DNA of 64,000 bases from an uncultured Pelagibacteraceae bacterium. GTDB taxonomy: Bacteria > Pseudomonadota > Alphaproteobacteria > Pelagibacterales > Pelagibacteraceae. The position numbers were made by a program, and so were the translations under genes. The stretch lies in the NCBI GenBank assembly GCA_902555945.1, contig CACDUS010000003.1, forward strand, positions 59,834-123,833. The letters run 5' to 3'. The notes under the pieces are model-generated. The model ran no database searches and was not told where the DNA came from. It worked only from the letters and a program-made list of their open reading frames with translations. Below, piece by piece: positions 19,466 through 29,943 of this stretch; the stretch's first letter is position 1; every line of letters starts with the position of its first letter.

Positions 19466-20656
19466 TTAATAAGTTTTAAATATAGGGAAACATACAATAA
19501 ATTTATCTTTATTATTTTTCCTAACTGAAATTACATTTCTTTTAATTTCTTTAAAAAAATTCCATGCAAGAGGAATGACATAAATGTTATTTTTATATTT
19601 GTTCAAAGCATTTAAAGGCATTATAGGTATTTTACTTCCTGGGCAATATTTATTTTGTTTTAATTTATTATCATCAACAATTATTTCTAATTTAATTTTA
19701 GAAAAATTTAAAAATGTATTTGCTTTTGCTGCAGCACCATAACCAATTACAATATTTTTTTTGGAAATTTTATCAATTCTAGTTTTAATTTTTTTAACGA
19801 TTTTTTTACAATTTTTACCCCAATTTTTATAATATCTAAAATTTAAAAATTTTTCTTTTCCTAACTTTTCCTTTATTTTTTTTTCATCTGAGTATTTTTT
19901 TATTACAAATAAATAGCTAGATCCATGAATTGGATCTTTGATAACATTATCTAATTTTAATTCCGATCTTTGCAAAAGTTTCATCATACTCTTAATATTA
20001 AAAAAATTGATATGTTCATGATAAATTGTATCAAATTCTAAATTTTTACACATATCAGCTTGGCTAGTTTGGATTATCAAAGAACTTTGTTCGTGCATTA
20101 ATTTTTTTGCATTTTTTAAAAATTCAATTGGTTTTGGATTATGAGCAAAAGAATTTTGTGAAATTATAAAGTCAAATTTTTTATTTAGTTTTGCTACAAC
20201 ATCTTTATTAAAGAAATCACATATGACCTTATGTTTTTTGGATGAAATTTTAAAAATATTTTTTGCCGGGTCAACACCAAAAGTTTTAAATTTATTATTT
20301 TTAAAAACATCTAACTGAGAACCGTCATTACAACCTATATCTAATACATTTCTATAAAGAATTTTTTTATTATTTTTTAAACAAAATTTATAAAATTTTT
20401 TCATAAATATTTTATATGTATTTGTAGTTCCACTTACATAATCATAATTTTGATAAATTTTTTTTGGGTTAACTGCTATAGAAAGTTGTAAGTGACTGCA
20501 ATTTAAGCAAGCATTTACTTTTAATTGATATTTTTTCTCTTTTATTCTTTTATTTTTTAGATAAGAATTAGCTAACGGTTGTGAGTTTAGATCAAGAACT
20601 TGTCTCAAATTTTTTGAATTGCAAGCTAAACAGTTTTTTAGTTTTGTGAAAGCCAA
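19466..20656 (-). CDS. Sugar C-methyltransferase-like SAM-dependent methyltransferase
   Basis: A 396-aa three-part protein. The N-terminal zinc-binding module has Cys9, Cys12, Cys50 and Cys53 (CLACNSK and CLNCSH). The middle class I methyltransferase domain has SAM motif I VLDIGCNDG (105-113). The C-terminal domain contains IGYGAAAKANTFLNF. This architecture is that of NDP-hexose C-methyltransferases (TylC3/CloU type) that methylate a 4-keto-6-deoxysugar. It fits the neighbouring upstream gene, a dTDP-glucose 4,6-dehydratase, with which it overlaps by 19 bases. The exact sugar is unknown. Confidence 0.82.
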   Translation of the reverse strand: MAFTKLKNCLACNSKNLRQVLDLNSQPLANSYLKNKRIKEKKYQLKVNACLNCSHLQLSIAVNPKKIYQNYDYVSGTTNTYKIFMKKFYKFCLKNNKKILYRNVLDIGCNDGSQLDVFKNNKFKTFGVDPAKNIFKISSKKHKVICDFFNKDVVAKLNKKFDFIISQNSFAHNPKPIEFLKNAKKLMHEQSSLIIQTSQADMCKNLEFDTIYHEHINFFNIKSMMKLLQRSELKLDNVIKDPIHGSSYLFVIKKYSDEKKIKEKLGKEKFLNFRYYKNWGKNCKKIVKKIKTRIDKISKKNIVIGYGAAAKANTFLNFSKIKLEIIVDDNKLKQNKYCPGSKIPIMPLNALNKYKNNIYVIPLAWNFFKEIKRNVISVRKNNKDKFIVCFPIFKTY

Positions 20657-21666
20657 TGTTTATTTTTTAAACTCCAATTTACTACTTCTTCAATTCTTTT
20701 TGTTAACTTTATTTTAGGCTCCCATCCTAATGATTTTAAAAGGCCTGGATCTAATGAATACCTTAAATCATGTCCTGGTCTCGAGGAATGATTGTCTATT
20801 AGTTCAAAAATTAGATCTTTATCTTGAATTTTTGCAATAGATTGGGCTAAAGTTAAATTATCTATTTCTTCAGGTCCAACTAAATTAAACTTTGGACAAG
20901 TTGCATTACCAAAATCACCCTTGTGCTTATAGCTCTTTAAATTGAGAATAAACATTAATCCATCTGCAACATCTTGGGCATGGATATAATGTCTACTTCC
21001 TGCTTGAGTTTTCTCTTTATTAGAGTGAACAAGCACTTTTTGACCATCTCTCACCCTCTGAATAACCATTGGAATAAATTTTTCAGGATGTTGTCTTTCA
21101 CCAAAAACATTCATTGTGTGAGTGATATATATTGGTAATTTATAAGTATTTTCATACGCTACACAAAATTCTTCAGCTGCAGCTTTGCTTGCGCTATAGG
21201 GATTAGTAGAGTTATACCTGTCATATTCTTTATATGAAATTCCTTCAGGTGCATTTCCAAAAATTTCATCAGTAGAAAAATATACAAATCTTTCTAAGTT
21301 ATTTAGTTTTCTTGCAAAATCTAAAAGATTAACAGTTCCTACAACATTATCTTGAACAAATTCCATTGGATAAACTATTGATCTATCAACATGACTAGCT
21401 GCTGCAAGATGTAAAATAATATCTGGTTTACCTATTTCAGAACTTATTTGAGAATTAATTTCAGCTTTAAGATCATGGAAAACTATCTTTAATCTTTTTT
21501 TTTCATCGATTGAAAATTGCTCCAAAATCTCATGAAGTCTATTTAGATTCCCAGAAATATCTAATCTATCTATAGTTACGATTTGCCAATCAGTATGTTT
21601 AATTATATGCGCAATAATATGATGTGAGATAAAACCAGCTCCACCAGTAATTAAAACTTTTTTCAT
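20638..21666 (-). CDS. rfbB: dTDP-glucose 4,6-dehydratase-like SDR enzyme
   Basis: An extended short-chain dehydrogenase of 342 aa. The NAD-binding motif ITGGAGFIS is at 6-14, HLAAASHVDRS at about 86-96, the catalytic Ser131-Thr132-Asp133-Glu134 in YFSTDEIFG, and the Tyr157-x3-Lys161 pair in NPYSASKAAAEE. The Asp-Glu after Thr is the signature of NDP-hexose 4,6-dehydratases, which make the 4-keto-6-deoxy intermediate. dTDP-glucose is the best guess; another nucleotide sugar is possible. No rfbA, rfbC or rfbD is nearby. It precedes and overlaps the C-methyltransferase gene, suggesting a branched deoxysugar. Confidence 0.85.
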   Translation of the reverse strand: MKKVLITGGAGFISHHIIAHIIKHTDWQIVTIDRLDISGNLNRLHEILEQFSIDEKKRLKIVFHDLKAEINSQISSEIGKPDIILHLAAASHVDRSIVYPMEFVQDNVVGTVNLLDFARKLNNLERFVYFSTDEIFGNAPEGISYKEYDRYNSTNPYSASKAAAEEFCVAYENTYKLPIYITHTMNVFGERQHPEKFIPMVIQRVRDGQKVLVHSNKEKTQAGSRHYIHAQDVADGLMFILNLKSYKHKGDFGNATCPKFNLVGPEEIDNLTLAQSIAKIQDKDLIFELIDNHSSRPGHDLRYSLDPGLLKSLGWEPKIKLTKRIEEVVNWSLKNKHWLSQN

Positions 21667-21763
21667 TAAATACTTTCAATAATTAATATAAATTTTTTAA
21701 ATAACCTATTAAACTTTCTTTATTGATATTTCAATCAACTTATATAGCTTATATCAATAAAAT

Positions 21764-22576
21764 ATGAAAATTTTTGACTGTATCATTTTTAATGGAGAAA
21801 ATTCTATATTAGAAATCAGATTAAATGAATTAGATAGATTTGTAGATTTTTTTGTAATTTTAGAATTTGGAGAAACTTTTACGGGAATTAAAAAAGAGCA
21901 AAAAATTAATAAAGACCTTCTTAAAAAATTTCAAAATAAAATAAGATATAATTTTATTGACGCAAAATTATCAGTAATTGATCCATGGAAAAGAGAGGGA
22001 TATCAAAGAGACAAATTATCAAAAGAAATCGAGGATGCTAATCCTGATGATATAATTATGGTTTCAGATGTGGACGAAATACCTAATTTAACAAAAATAG
22101 ATTTCGGAAAAATTGATAACCATATTTATGCTTTTTCTCTTTTTCACTCCATGTATAAATTAAATCTTATGAGACAAGTAATGTGGATTGGAACTAAATT
22201 ATGTAAAAAAAAAATATTAAAATCTCCCCAATGGTTAAGATCACTGAAAGTACATAAAAAATATAGTTTCCTCAGAATAGATAAGTTTTTTTCTAAAACC
22301 TATTACTCAAAATTTAAGATTATAGAAAATTCTGGATGGCATTTTGGATGGCTCATGAGATCAGATGAAATAGTTAAAAAAATAAATTCTTATTCACATA
22401 CAGAACACAATACACCTTTAAATAACGATAAAATTTTCATTGAAGGTTGTATTAAAAATGAAATCAATTTTTTGGATAGAAATGATGTTTTATCTGTGAA
22501 CAACGATATAAATAAACTTCCTAACTATGTAAAAAATAATCCTGAAAAATTTAGTGAATGGATAATAAAAAAATAA
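21764..22576 (+). CDS. Family 17 glycosyltransferase (GlcNAc-transferase III-like)
   Basis: A 270-aa protein resembling GT17, the family of eukaryotic beta-1,4-N-acetylglucosaminyltransferase III and scattered bacterial and viral homologues. Seen are the starting DCIIFNGENSILEIRLNEL strand and helix, VDFFVILEFGETFTG, the conserved KREGYQRDKL, the metal-binding SDVDEIPN (101-108), and a GWHFGWL motif. Bacterial members are thought to decorate surface glycans; the acceptor is unknown. It overlaps the next GT9 gene by 19 bases and diverges from the dehydratase gene about 100 bases away. Confidence 0.82.
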   Translation: MKIFDCIIFNGENSILEIRLNELDRFVDFFVILEFGETFTGIKKEQKINKDLLKKFQNKIRYNFIDAKLSVIDPWKREGYQRDKLSKEIEDANPDDIIMVSDVDEIPNLTKIDFGKIDNHIYAFSLFHSMYKLNLMRQVMWIGTKLCKKKILKSPQWLRSLKVHKKYSFLRIDKFFSKTYYSKFKIIENSGWHFGWLMRSDEIVKKINSYSHTEHNTPLNNDKIFIEGCIKNEINFLDRNDVLSVNNDINKLPNYVKNNPEKFSEWIIKK

Positions 22577-23448
22577 TTTTGGTAATACCATATAGAGGTA
22601 TAGGTGATTTAATTTTTCATTTACCTTTATTGCGAGGGCTTTATCAAAAATATAAATCAAAAATTAATATAATTACTAATTCAGCAAATAAAGCTAAGTT
22701 TTTATTAAATAAAGAAAAATCTGTTAAAAAAATAGAATATATTAACTTTCAAAGAGAGAGCCAAATTAAAAATTCGTATTTATTTTTAAAAAAATTAAAT
22801 AAATATAGAGCTGATATCTGTGTTCTTACAGCTCCATCAAAAAGACTGACAATACCCCTTATGATGTCAAATGTTAAAAACAAAATTTTTTTTAAAAAAG
22901 ATAAAATAAAAGATTTATCAAAATATATAATTAACCAGTCTATCAATAAGTTTAGAGATATTAATTTTATCAAAAAATACAATTTAATATTATCCAAAAA
23001 AAAAATTAAAGAAAAAAATGTTTTTTTGAGTATAGATTCCCATCATGATCAAAATAATTGGAGAGAAGATAATTTCATCAAATTAATTGAAAACCTTCTA
23101 TTATCAAAAAAAATAAGAAAAATTTTTATTAATTTTGCACCAAACAAAATAAAAAATTTTGACAAAATTTTTAAAAGATTTTCTAGAAACAAAAAAGTAT
23201 TTTTTACTTACCAATATAACTTTCAAGATATCATTAAAACAATTAATAATTGTTTATATATAATTGGGAATGAGTCTGGCCCTGCTTGTTTAGGTGCATC
23301 TATTGGGAAGAATGTGTTTAGTATATATGACCCGAAACATACACCAAATTTATCAAGTAAAATTATTAATAAGAAAATTATATATTTAAATTCAAAAAAA
23401 TTGGATACAAAAATAATTATAAAAAAAATAATTAAAAATATTAATTAA
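22558..23448 (+). CDS. Family 9 glycosyltransferase (heptosyltransferase-like)
   Basis: A 296-aa GT-B protein with the ADP-heptose:LPS heptosyltransferase pattern: ILVIPYRGIGDLIFHLPLL at the N-terminus (acceptor-side Gly-Asp motif) and, near the C-terminus, IIGNESGPACLGASIGKNVFSIY (donor-binding region). It is shorter and more Lys/Asn-rich than enterobacterial WaaC or WaaF, so it may act on another sugar. It overlaps the GT17 gene and ends exactly where lepA's stop begins on the other strand. A role in LPS core or another surface glycan is inferred. Confidence 0.8.
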   Translation: MDNKKIILVIPYRGIGDLIFHLPLLRGLYQKYKSKINIITNSANKAKFLLNKEKSVKKIEYINFQRESQIKNSYLFLKKLNKYRADICVLTAPSKRLTIPLMMSNVKNKIFFKKDKIKDLSKYIINQSINKFRDINFIKKYNLILSKKKIKEKNVFLSIDSHHDQNNWREDNFIKLIENLLLSKKIRKIFINFAPNKIKNFDKIFKRFSRNKKVFFTYQYNFQDIIKTINNCLYIIGNESGPACLGASIGKNVFSIYDPKHTPNLSSKIINKKIIYLNSKKLDTKIIIKKIIKNIN

Positions 23449-25257
23449 TTATTTTTCCTTATTAATTTTTAATACTCCAATAAAAGCTTCTTGAGGTATC
23501 TCAACTCTTCCAAATTGTTTAGATCTCGCTTTTCCTTTTTTTTGTTTTTCCAGGAGTTTTCTCTTTCTATCAGTTGCACCACCGCCATGTATCTTTGTTA
23601 AAACATCTTTTTTAAAACCTTTAATTGTTTCTCTTGCAATAATTTTTCCACCGATTGCAGCTTGAACTGGAATCATAAAATTGTGCCTTGGTATAAGATC
23701 TTTTAATTTCTCGCATACATCTCTTCCTGTGCGTTGTGCAAAATCTTTATGTATCATCATGGCAAGTGCATCAACAGGTTCACCATTTACTAAAATTCCA
23801 AGTTTAACTAAATCTCCCTCTCTGTGACCAATTATTTCGTAATCAAAACTTGCATATCCACTAGTCATAGATTTTATTCTATCATTGAAATCAAAAACTA
23901 CTTCATTTAAAGGAAGTTCATAGCTTAAGACAGCTCTACTTCCTGAATAACTTAAATTTGTTTGTATGCCTCTTTTATCCTGACATAATTTAATAATTGA
24001 TCCTAAGTATTCATCGGGAGTTATTATGGTTGCTTTAATCCAAGGTTCCTCAATAAAATTAATAAAAGTTGGATCAGGCAAGCTTGATGGATTTTGTAAA
24101 TCAACTATATCACCATTGTTCAAATTTACCTTATAAACCACACCTGGAGTAGTTGTGAGTAGATTAACATCAAATTCTCTTTCAAGTCTTTCAGTAATTA
24201 TCTCAAGATGAAGTAAGCCTAAAAAACCACATCTAAATCCTAAACCTAGTGCCGAAGAAGACTCTGCTTCAAATGAAAAACTTGCATCATTTAATTGTAA
24301 TTTAGCCAAACCATCTTTCAATTTTTGATATTCCGAGCTATCAACTGGAAATAAACCACAAAAAACAACTGGTTTACTAGGTTTAAATCCTGGTAAAGCA
24401 TCAACCGTTGGTTTTGAAGCATCACAAATTGTATCTCCGACTTTTGTTTCTGATAAAACTTTTATTCCGGTCGTAATAAAACCAATTTCACCAGCATTTA
24501 GTTCATCAATATCTTTAGGTTTGGGTGTAAATACGCCGACTTTTTCGACAACATAATCTTGATTTGTTGAAAGCATTTTTATTTTCATATTTTTTGTAAT
24601 TTTACCATTGATAACTCTTACTAATATTACTACTCCTAGATATGTGTCATACCAACTGTCGACCAATAAGCATTTTAAATCTTGTTCTAAATTTCCCTTT
24701 GGCCCAGGTAATTGATTAATTATTTGCTCAAGTATCTCATCTATACCTTCTCCTGTTTTTCCTGAACATGGAATAGCATTTTCAGTATCAATACCAATTA
24801 CATCTTCAATTTGCTTGCTTGTTCTATCTAAATCAGATGCTGGTAAATCAATCTTATTTAAAACTGGAATAATTTCATGATTAATATCTAAAGCTTGATA
24901 TACATTAGCTAATGTTTGCGCCTCAACACCTTGTGTACTATCAACAATCAGTATTGAACCTTCGCATGCATAGAGCGATCTACTTACTTCATAACTAAAA
25001 TCAACATGCCCTGGTGTATCAATTATATTAAGAATATAATTTTTCCCATTTTTTGATTTATAATTTAACTTAACTGTCTGTGCTTTGATAGTAATACCTC
25101 TTTCCCTTTCAATGTCCATAGAGTCTAATACCTGAGCTTTCATTTCTCTTTCAGTCAAACCACCACATTTATGAATTATCCTATCAGCAATAGTAGATTT
25201 ACCATGATCAATATGTGCAATGATCGCAAAATTTCTTATTTTATCTATAGTACTCAT
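23449..25257 (-). CDS. lepA: Elongation factor 4 (LepA)
   Basis: EF4 is a ribosome-associated GTPase implicated in back-translocation and 30S assembly. The 602-aa protein has the G motifs AHIDHGKST (G1), the effector [19 protein letters not shown] (G3) and NKIDLP (G4), then EF-G-like domains and the LepA-specific C-terminal domain ending in basic [11 protein letters not shown] and [10 protein letters not shown]. Length is normal. It lies 6 bases downstream of pheT on the minus strand. Confidence 0.97.
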   Translation of the reverse strand: MSTIDKIRNFAIIAHIDHGKSTIADRIIHKCGGLTEREMKAQVLDSMDIERERGITIKAQTVKLNYKSKNGKNYILNIIDTPGHVDFSYEVSRSLYACEGSILIVDSTQGVEAQTLANVYQALDINHEIIPVLNKIDLPASDLDRTSKQIEDVIGIDTENAIPCSGKTGEGIDEILEQIINQLPGPKGNLEQDLKCLLVDSWYDTYLGVVILVRVINGKITKNMKIKMLSTNQDYVVEKVGVFTPKPKDIDELNAGEIGFITTGIKVLSETKVGDTICDASKPTVDALPGFKPSKPVVFCGLFPVDSSEYQKLKDGLAKLQLNDASFSFEAESSSALGLGFRCGFLGLLHLEIITERLEREFDVNLLTTTPGVVYKVNLNNGDIVDLQNPSSLPDPTFINFIEEPWIKATIITPDEYLGSIIKLCQDKRGIQTNLSYSGSRAVLSYELPLNEVVFDFNDRIKSMTSGYASFDYEIIGHREGDLVKLGILVNGEPVDALAMMIHKDFAQRTGRDVCEKLKDLIPRHNFMIPVQAAIGGKIIARETIKGFKKDVLTKIHGGGATDRKRKLLEKQKKGKARSKQFGRVEIPQEAFIGVLKINKEK

Positions 25258-25263
25258 TTATTC

Positions 25264-27672
25264 TTAAGATCGAATTTTTGCGCCAGTTTTATTTTCTACT
25301 GTCTCAACAATTAATTTATGGATTTTTTCTAAATCACTATCGTTTAATGTTTTTTCTAATGATTGTATTGTAACACTTAACGCTATTGATTTTTGATTTT
25401 TAGGAATGTTATTACCCTCATAAACATCAAAAACTTTAATATTACTTATCAACTTTTGATCTACACTAGAAACAGCTTTTACTAAATCTTGAGCCTTTAC
25501 CTCTTTATTCACTACAAAAGCAAAATCTCTTTCAGATTTTTGGAAGTCTGAAATAACAAAATTTGTTTTTTGATCATTTAAGGTTTTTTTTGGTAATTTT
25601 AAATTATCTAGAAAAATCTCAAAACCCATTAGAGACTCTGTTTTTATATCAATCTTCTTCAAAATATTTGGATGAATTTCACCAAAATAAGCAGCTACAT
25701 TGTCTTTCTCTTTATTTAAAAACAGTCTACCAGATTTGCCAGGGTGATAATAATTGGGTGTTTCGGTATCTACGAAAAACTTATCAGAATTATAACCTGC
25801 TTCAACTAAAGTCTGGACTACATCTCTTTTTACATCAAATACATCAACGTTTCTTTCTTTTTCAACCCAAGATAATCTAGATTTTTTACCTACCGATAAA
25901 CCACAAACGATAGTATTTTGTTCACCTGGATTAGAACCTGTAAAAACAGGACCTATTTCAAAAATTGACAGATCTTTAAATCCTCGATCAAGATTTTTGC
26001 TCATAAACATAATTAAATTTGAATATATAGAATTCCTTAAAACACCCAATTCTGAACTAATTGGGTTCACAATCTTAATTTCTTTATTTTTATCTTTAAA
26101 ATGATCATTATAATTCGAGTCTGTAAATGACCAAGTAATCGCTTCTAGATAACCTTTTGATGCTATTGATCGTTGTAAAAAATGGAATAACTTTTGAGAT
26201 TGAGTTAAAGTAGATTTAGTTCTTTCTTTAATTGGATCTATAGTTTTTATCTTATCATAGCCACTAATCCTAACTAACTCTTCTACAATATCTACCTCCT
26301 GAGAAATATCTGGTCTCCATGATGGAACTGTTAGTTTAAAATATTTTTTTTCTTTCTTAGATTTAAAACCTAAATCTTGTAAAATTTTAAACATTTCTTT
26401 ACTGGAAATTTTAAATCCAGACACCTTTTCAAATAACTGAGGATCAAATTTTATAATTTTAGTTTTAAAATTATCATTTTTTTGAATATTTATTTTACTA
26501 ACTTCACCACCGCATATTTCTTTAATTAATGATGCTGCTTTATTTAGACCTTCCTCAATTGATAATGGATCAATGCCTCTTTCAAATCTAAATTTTGCAT
26601 CTGTATCAATATTTAATTTTTTTGCTGTTTTTCTTATTGATCTTGGGTCAAAATAAGCTGATTCTAACAATATATTTTTTGTGGTCAGTTCTGTACCTGA
26701 TCTTGTTCCACCTATAATTCCACCTAAACCTAGTACACCTTTATTATCACTTATAACGCACATACCATTTTCTAATTTATAATTTCTATTATCTAGAGCT
26801 GTAAATTCCTCTCCAGATTTTGAATTTCTTACTATTATACCTTTATCAATTTTATCAGCATCATATGCGTGTAATGGTCTGTTTATGTCTAGCATGACAT
26901 AATTGGTTATATCAACTATTGCTGAAATTGGTTTTTGACCCACTGAAATTAGTTTATCTTTTAACCATTGAGGACTTTCAGCGTTTCTTAAATTGGTAAT
27001 TAAACAACTTCCAAAAGAACTACAACCTTGACCCTTTTCTTTGTAAATCTTAACACTCAAGGAGTGTTTTATTTTAGATTTGATTTTTTTTTCTTTTAAA
27101 TCTTTTAATTTACCAAAACCAGAGGCTACAAGGTCCCTGGCGATTCCTCTGACACCAAGACAATCTGGCCTATTAGGGGTAATTGACAAATCAATAACAT
27201 TAGATTTTGATTTTGGAAAATAGTTCTTACCAATATTTTTCTCATACTTAGATTTTGATAATTCTGTAATCCCATCGCTTTCATCTGATAAATTTAATTC
27301 TGATTCTGAACAGAGCATTCCATGGGAAGTAATACCTCTAATCTTGGCTACTACTAATTTTGTTTTAGTTTTAGGAATAATTGCGCCCGGAGGAGCATAT
27401 ATGGTAATTAGTCCTTCTCTTGCATTAGCTGCACCACAAACAACTTTTTTTATATCTTTATCTCCAATATTTACATCACAAACTTTTAATCGATCTGCAT
27501 TGGGATGTTTCTCTGTTTTTATAATTTTTGCTATTTTAAATAATTGATTTTCAGCAGATAAATTTTCCACACTTTCTACTTCTAATCCAATATTCGTAAG
27601 CTGTTCTAAAAGATCTTTTTCTTTTAAATTAGTTTTTAAGTGATCTTGAAGCCAATCAAATGTGATCTTCAT
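25264..27672 (-). CDS. pheT: Phenylalanine-tRNA ligase beta subunit
   Basis: The beta subunit of the heterotetrameric PheRS carries tRNA binding and editing. The 802-aa chain shows the N-terminal tRNA-binding OB domain ([15 protein letters not shown]), the B3/B4 editing region, the B5 domain, the catalytic-like fold with [15 protein letters not shown], and the C-terminal ferredoxin-fold anticodon-binding domain ([13 protein letters not shown] to [12 protein letters not shown]). It overlaps pheS by 4 bases, so the subunits are translationally coupled. Confidence 0.97.
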   Translation of the reverse strand: MKITFDWLQDHLKTNLKEKDLLEQLTNIGLEVESVENLSAENQLFKIAKIIKTEKHPNADRLKVCDVNIGDKDIKKVVCGAANAREGLITIYAPPGAIIPKTKTKLVVAKIRGITSHGMLCSESELNLSDESDGITELSKSKYEKNIGKNYFPKSKSNVIDLSITPNRPDCLGVRGIARDLVASGFGKLKDLKEKKIKSKIKHSLSVKIYKEKGQGCSSFGSCLITNLRNAESPQWLKDKLISVGQKPISAIVDITNYVMLDINRPLHAYDADKIDKGIIVRNSKSGEEFTALDNRNYKLENGMCVISDNKGVLGLGGIIGGTRSGTELTTKNILLESAYFDPRSIRKTAKKLNIDTDAKFRFERGIDPLSIEEGLNKAASLIKEICGGEVSKINIQKNDNFKTKIIKFDPQLFEKVSGFKISSKEMFKILQDLGFKSKKEKKYFKLTVPSWRPDISQEVDIVEELVRISGYDKIKTIDPIKERTKSTLTQSQKLFHFLQRSIASKGYLEAITWSFTDSNYNDHFKDKNKEIKIVNPISSELGVLRNSIYSNLIMFMSKNLDRGFKDLSIFEIGPVFTGSNPGEQNTIVCGLSVGKKSRLSWVEKERNVDVFDVKRDVVQTLVEAGYNSDKFFVDTETPNYYHPGKSGRLFLNKEKDNVAAYFGEIHPNILKKIDIKTESLMGFEIFLDNLKLPKKTLNDQKTNFVISDFQKSERDFAFVVNKEVKAQDLVKAVSSVDQKLISNIKVFDVYEGNNIPKNQKSIALSVTIQSLEKTLNDSDLEKIHKLIVETVENKTGAKIRS

Positions 27673-28736
27673 CTACTTAAGCCTCTATAGTTTGTAGGGA
27701 CATCTAAAGGATCAAATCCAAAATGATTTAACCATCTATAATCACAATCAAAGAAAGATCTGAGATCATTAATTCCATATTTCAACATAGCCAGTCTATC
27801 AATTCCAATACCAAAGGCATATCCCTGAAATTTCGATGGATCAATTTTTACATTTTTTAAGACATTAGGATGAACCATTCCACATCCTAAAATCTCAAGC
27901 CACAGATCACCTTCTCCAATAATAATTTTTCCATCTTTAATTTTGTATCCTATATCAACTTCTGCGGAAGGTTCAGTAAAAGGAAAATGACTTGGTCTAA
28001 ATCGCATTTTTATTTTATCAACTTCAAAAAATTCTTTAATAAAATAATTTAAACAACCTTTTAAATGACTCATGTTAATATTTTTATCAATATGAAGACC
28101 TTCAACTTGATGAAACATTGGCGAGTGCGTTTGATCACTATCAGATCTATAGGTTCTCCCAGGGGCAATAATCTTAAAAGGTGGTTTATCTTTTAACATA
28201 GTCCTTATTTGAACAGGAGAAGTGTGGGTACGTAATAATTTTTCTTTTTTTTCATCAAGGTAAAATGTGTCATGCATGTCTCTTGCAGGATGATTATCTG
28301 GAGTATTTAATGCTGTAAAATTATTATATTCATTTTCAACATCAGGACCTTCTTCAACGCTGAAACCTATCTCTGAAAAGATCGATGATATTTCATCAAT
28401 CGTTTGTGACACAGGATGAATTTTACCTTTTACAAATGGTCTCTCAGGTAAAGTGACATCAATTTTTTCTTTTTCAAGTTTTTCATTAATTTCTGCATTT
28501 TCAATTTCATTTATTTTTAAATTAATTAAATCTTGTAATTCATCCTTAATAATATTTAAATCTGAGGCAAATTGTTTTCTCTCAGACTCAGCTATAGTTC
28601 CAATTTTTTTAAATTGTGATGAAACTAATCCATTTTTACCAAATAGGTCTGATTTAATTTGATTGATCTCTGAAAGATTTAATTTATTTTCGAGTTTTGA
28701 TAAAAATTCATCTTTAATTTTTTTTAGATCTGACAT
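27669..28736 (-). CDS. pheS: Phenylalanine-tRNA ligase alpha subunit
   Basis: The catalytic subunit of PheRS, 355 aa. A coiled-coil N-terminus (about 1-95) is followed by the class II core with [20 protein letters not shown], the motif 2 region [12 protein letters not shown] and [20 protein letters not shown], and motif 3 [18 protein letters not shown] sequence ending near the C-terminus ([12 protein letters not shown], then [12 protein letters not shown]). It lies 43 bases after rplT and overlaps pheT. Confidence 0.97.
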   Translation of the reverse strand: MSDLKKIKDEFLSKLENKLNLSEINQIKSDLFGKNGLVSSQFKKIGTIAESERKQFASDLNIIKDELQDLINLKINEIENAEINEKLEKEKIDVTLPERPFVKGKIHPVSQTIDEISSIFSEIGFSVEEGPDVENEYNNFTALNTPDNHPARDMHDTFYLDEKKEKLLRTHTSPVQIRTMLKDKPPFKIIAPGRTYRSDSDQTHSPMFHQVEGLHIDKNINMSHLKGCLNYFIKEFFEVDKIKMRFRPSHFPFTEPSAEVDIGYKIKDGKIIIGEGDLWLEILGCGMVHPNVLKNVKIDPSKFQGYAFGIGIDRLAMLKYGINDLRSFFDCDYRWLNHFGFDPLDVPTNYRGLSR

Positions 28737-28779
28737 TTTTACAGATTATTTCTTCAGTAAAATAAAACAATAGTGAAGA

Positions 28780-29136
28780 TTAATTTAATGCAGATTGTGC
28801 TTTTTGGACAATCGTTTTAAAGGCTTCTGGACTATCGTACGCTATCTCAGCTAGAATTTTTCTATCAATTTTAATACCACACTTATTTAATCCATTAATA
28901 AATTTTGAATATGTTAAACCTTCCGCTCTCACACCTGCGTTTATTCTTTGTATCCACAAAGACTTAAAATCTCTTTTTTTATTCCTACGATCTCTATAAG
29001 CATACTGCATGGCTTTTTCCATAGCTTGCCTAGCGACCCTAATTGTATTTTTTCTTCTTCCCCATTGTCCTTTAACAGCTTTTAAAACTTTTTTATGTTT
29101 AGCTCGGCTTGTAACACCTCTTTTTACTCTCGCCAT
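28780..29136 (-). CDS. rplT: 50S ribosomal protein L20
   Basis: L20 is an early-assembling 23S rRNA-binding protein. The 118-aa product has the highly basic N-terminal tail ([19 protein letters not shown]) and the globular domain with [20 protein letters not shown] and DRKILAEIA. Length is normal. It starts 1 base after rpmI ends, in the conserved infC-rpmI-rplT-pheST order. Confidence 0.98.
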   Translation of the reverse strand: MARVKRGVTSRAKHKKVLKAVKGQWGRRKNTIRVARQAMEKAMQYAYRDRRNKKRDFKSLWIQRINAGVRAEGLTYSKFINGLNKCGIKIDRKILAEIAYDSPEAFKTIVQKAQSALN

Positions 29137-29137
29137 C

Positions 29138-29344
29138 TTAACCCCTTAAGCTGTAAGGCATATACGATTTAACGATTTTACTATCTTGTTTTGACATCGC
29201 TGTAGTGCCTCTTAATTTTCTTATTTGTGAATTTGTTCTTTTAATCATACCATGTCTCTTTCCAGCCTGGGCCATAATCACCTTACCCTTAGCAGATATT
29301 TTAAACCTTTTTTTTGCTGAGCTTTTTGTTTTTAATTTTGGCAT
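29138..29344 (-). CDS. rpmI: 50S ribosomal protein L35
   Basis: A 68-aa basic ribosomal protein beginning [20 protein letters not shown], the family's conserved start, with [18 protein letters not shown] in the centre. It is encoded between infC (53 bases upstream) and rplT (1 base downstream). The infC-rpmI spacer is where L20 autoregulation acts in some bacteria; no clear pseudoknot could be drawn by eye. Confidence 0.98.
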   Translation of the reverse strand: MPKLKTKSSAKKRFKISAKGKVIMAQAGKRHGMIKRTNSQIRKLRGTTAMSKQDSKIVKSYMPYSLRG

Positions 29345-29397
29345 AATTGAGCGAGGTTATACAAAGATTGTAGAAATTTTACAACTAATATTAAAGC

Positions 29398-29943
29398 CTA
29401 TAAAGGTTGAATAACCATTATCATCTGTTTTCCATCAAATTTTGGATGCAATTCTACCTTGCCAATATCTTTCATATCTTCTTTAATTTTAGTCATAAGC
29501 TCATTTCCAAGATGAGAGTGTTGAAGTTCACGTCCCTTAAATCTAATTGTAAATTTAACTTTATCACCCTTTGCAATAAATTTTTTAGCATTTTTAACTT
29601 TAAATTCGTAATCATGAGTTTCAGTAACTGGTCTCATTTTAATTTCTTTAAGAGAAATAATTTTTTGTTTTTTCTTTGCAAGATTAGCTTTTTTTTGTAC
29701 ATCGTATTTATACTTACCCATATCCATAATCTTACAAACTGGTGGATTAGCGTTTGGAGCAATTTCTATTAAATCAAGCCCTTGGTTTTTCGCCATTGAA
29801 ATGGCTTCATTGGTATTAAGTGTACCTAAATTTTCTCCATCATTTGTTATAACCTGTACTTCAGGAGAAGATATTCTGTTATTAGATCTCGGACCTCGAT
29901 CTTTGGTTCTTTTTTGAAAGTAATTTTGTTTAAAATCTGCCAC
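29398..29943 (-). CDS. infC: Translation initiation factor IF-3
   Basis: IF-3 binds the 30S subunit and checks start-codon choice. The 181-aa protein has NNRISSPEVQVI, GENLGTLNTNEAISMAKNQG and LDLIEIAPNANPPVCKIMDMGKYK across its N-terminal domain, and the C-terminal FTIRFKGRELQH domain. The start must be the GTG at 29943, because the codon directly before it is the stop of thrS. IF-3 genes elsewhere often use a rare AUU start for autoregulation; here it is GTG with zero spacing to thrS, so coupling to thrS translation is likely. Confidence 0.96.
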   Translation of the reverse strand: MADFKQNYFQKRTKDRGPRSNNRISSPEVQVITNDGENLGTLNTNEAISMAKNQGLDLIEIAPNANPPVCKIMDMGKYKYDVQKKANLAKKKQKIISLKEIKMRPVTETHDYEFKVKNAKKFIAKGDKVKFTIRFKGRELQHSHLGNELMTKIKEDMKDIGKVELHPKFDGKQMIMVIQPL

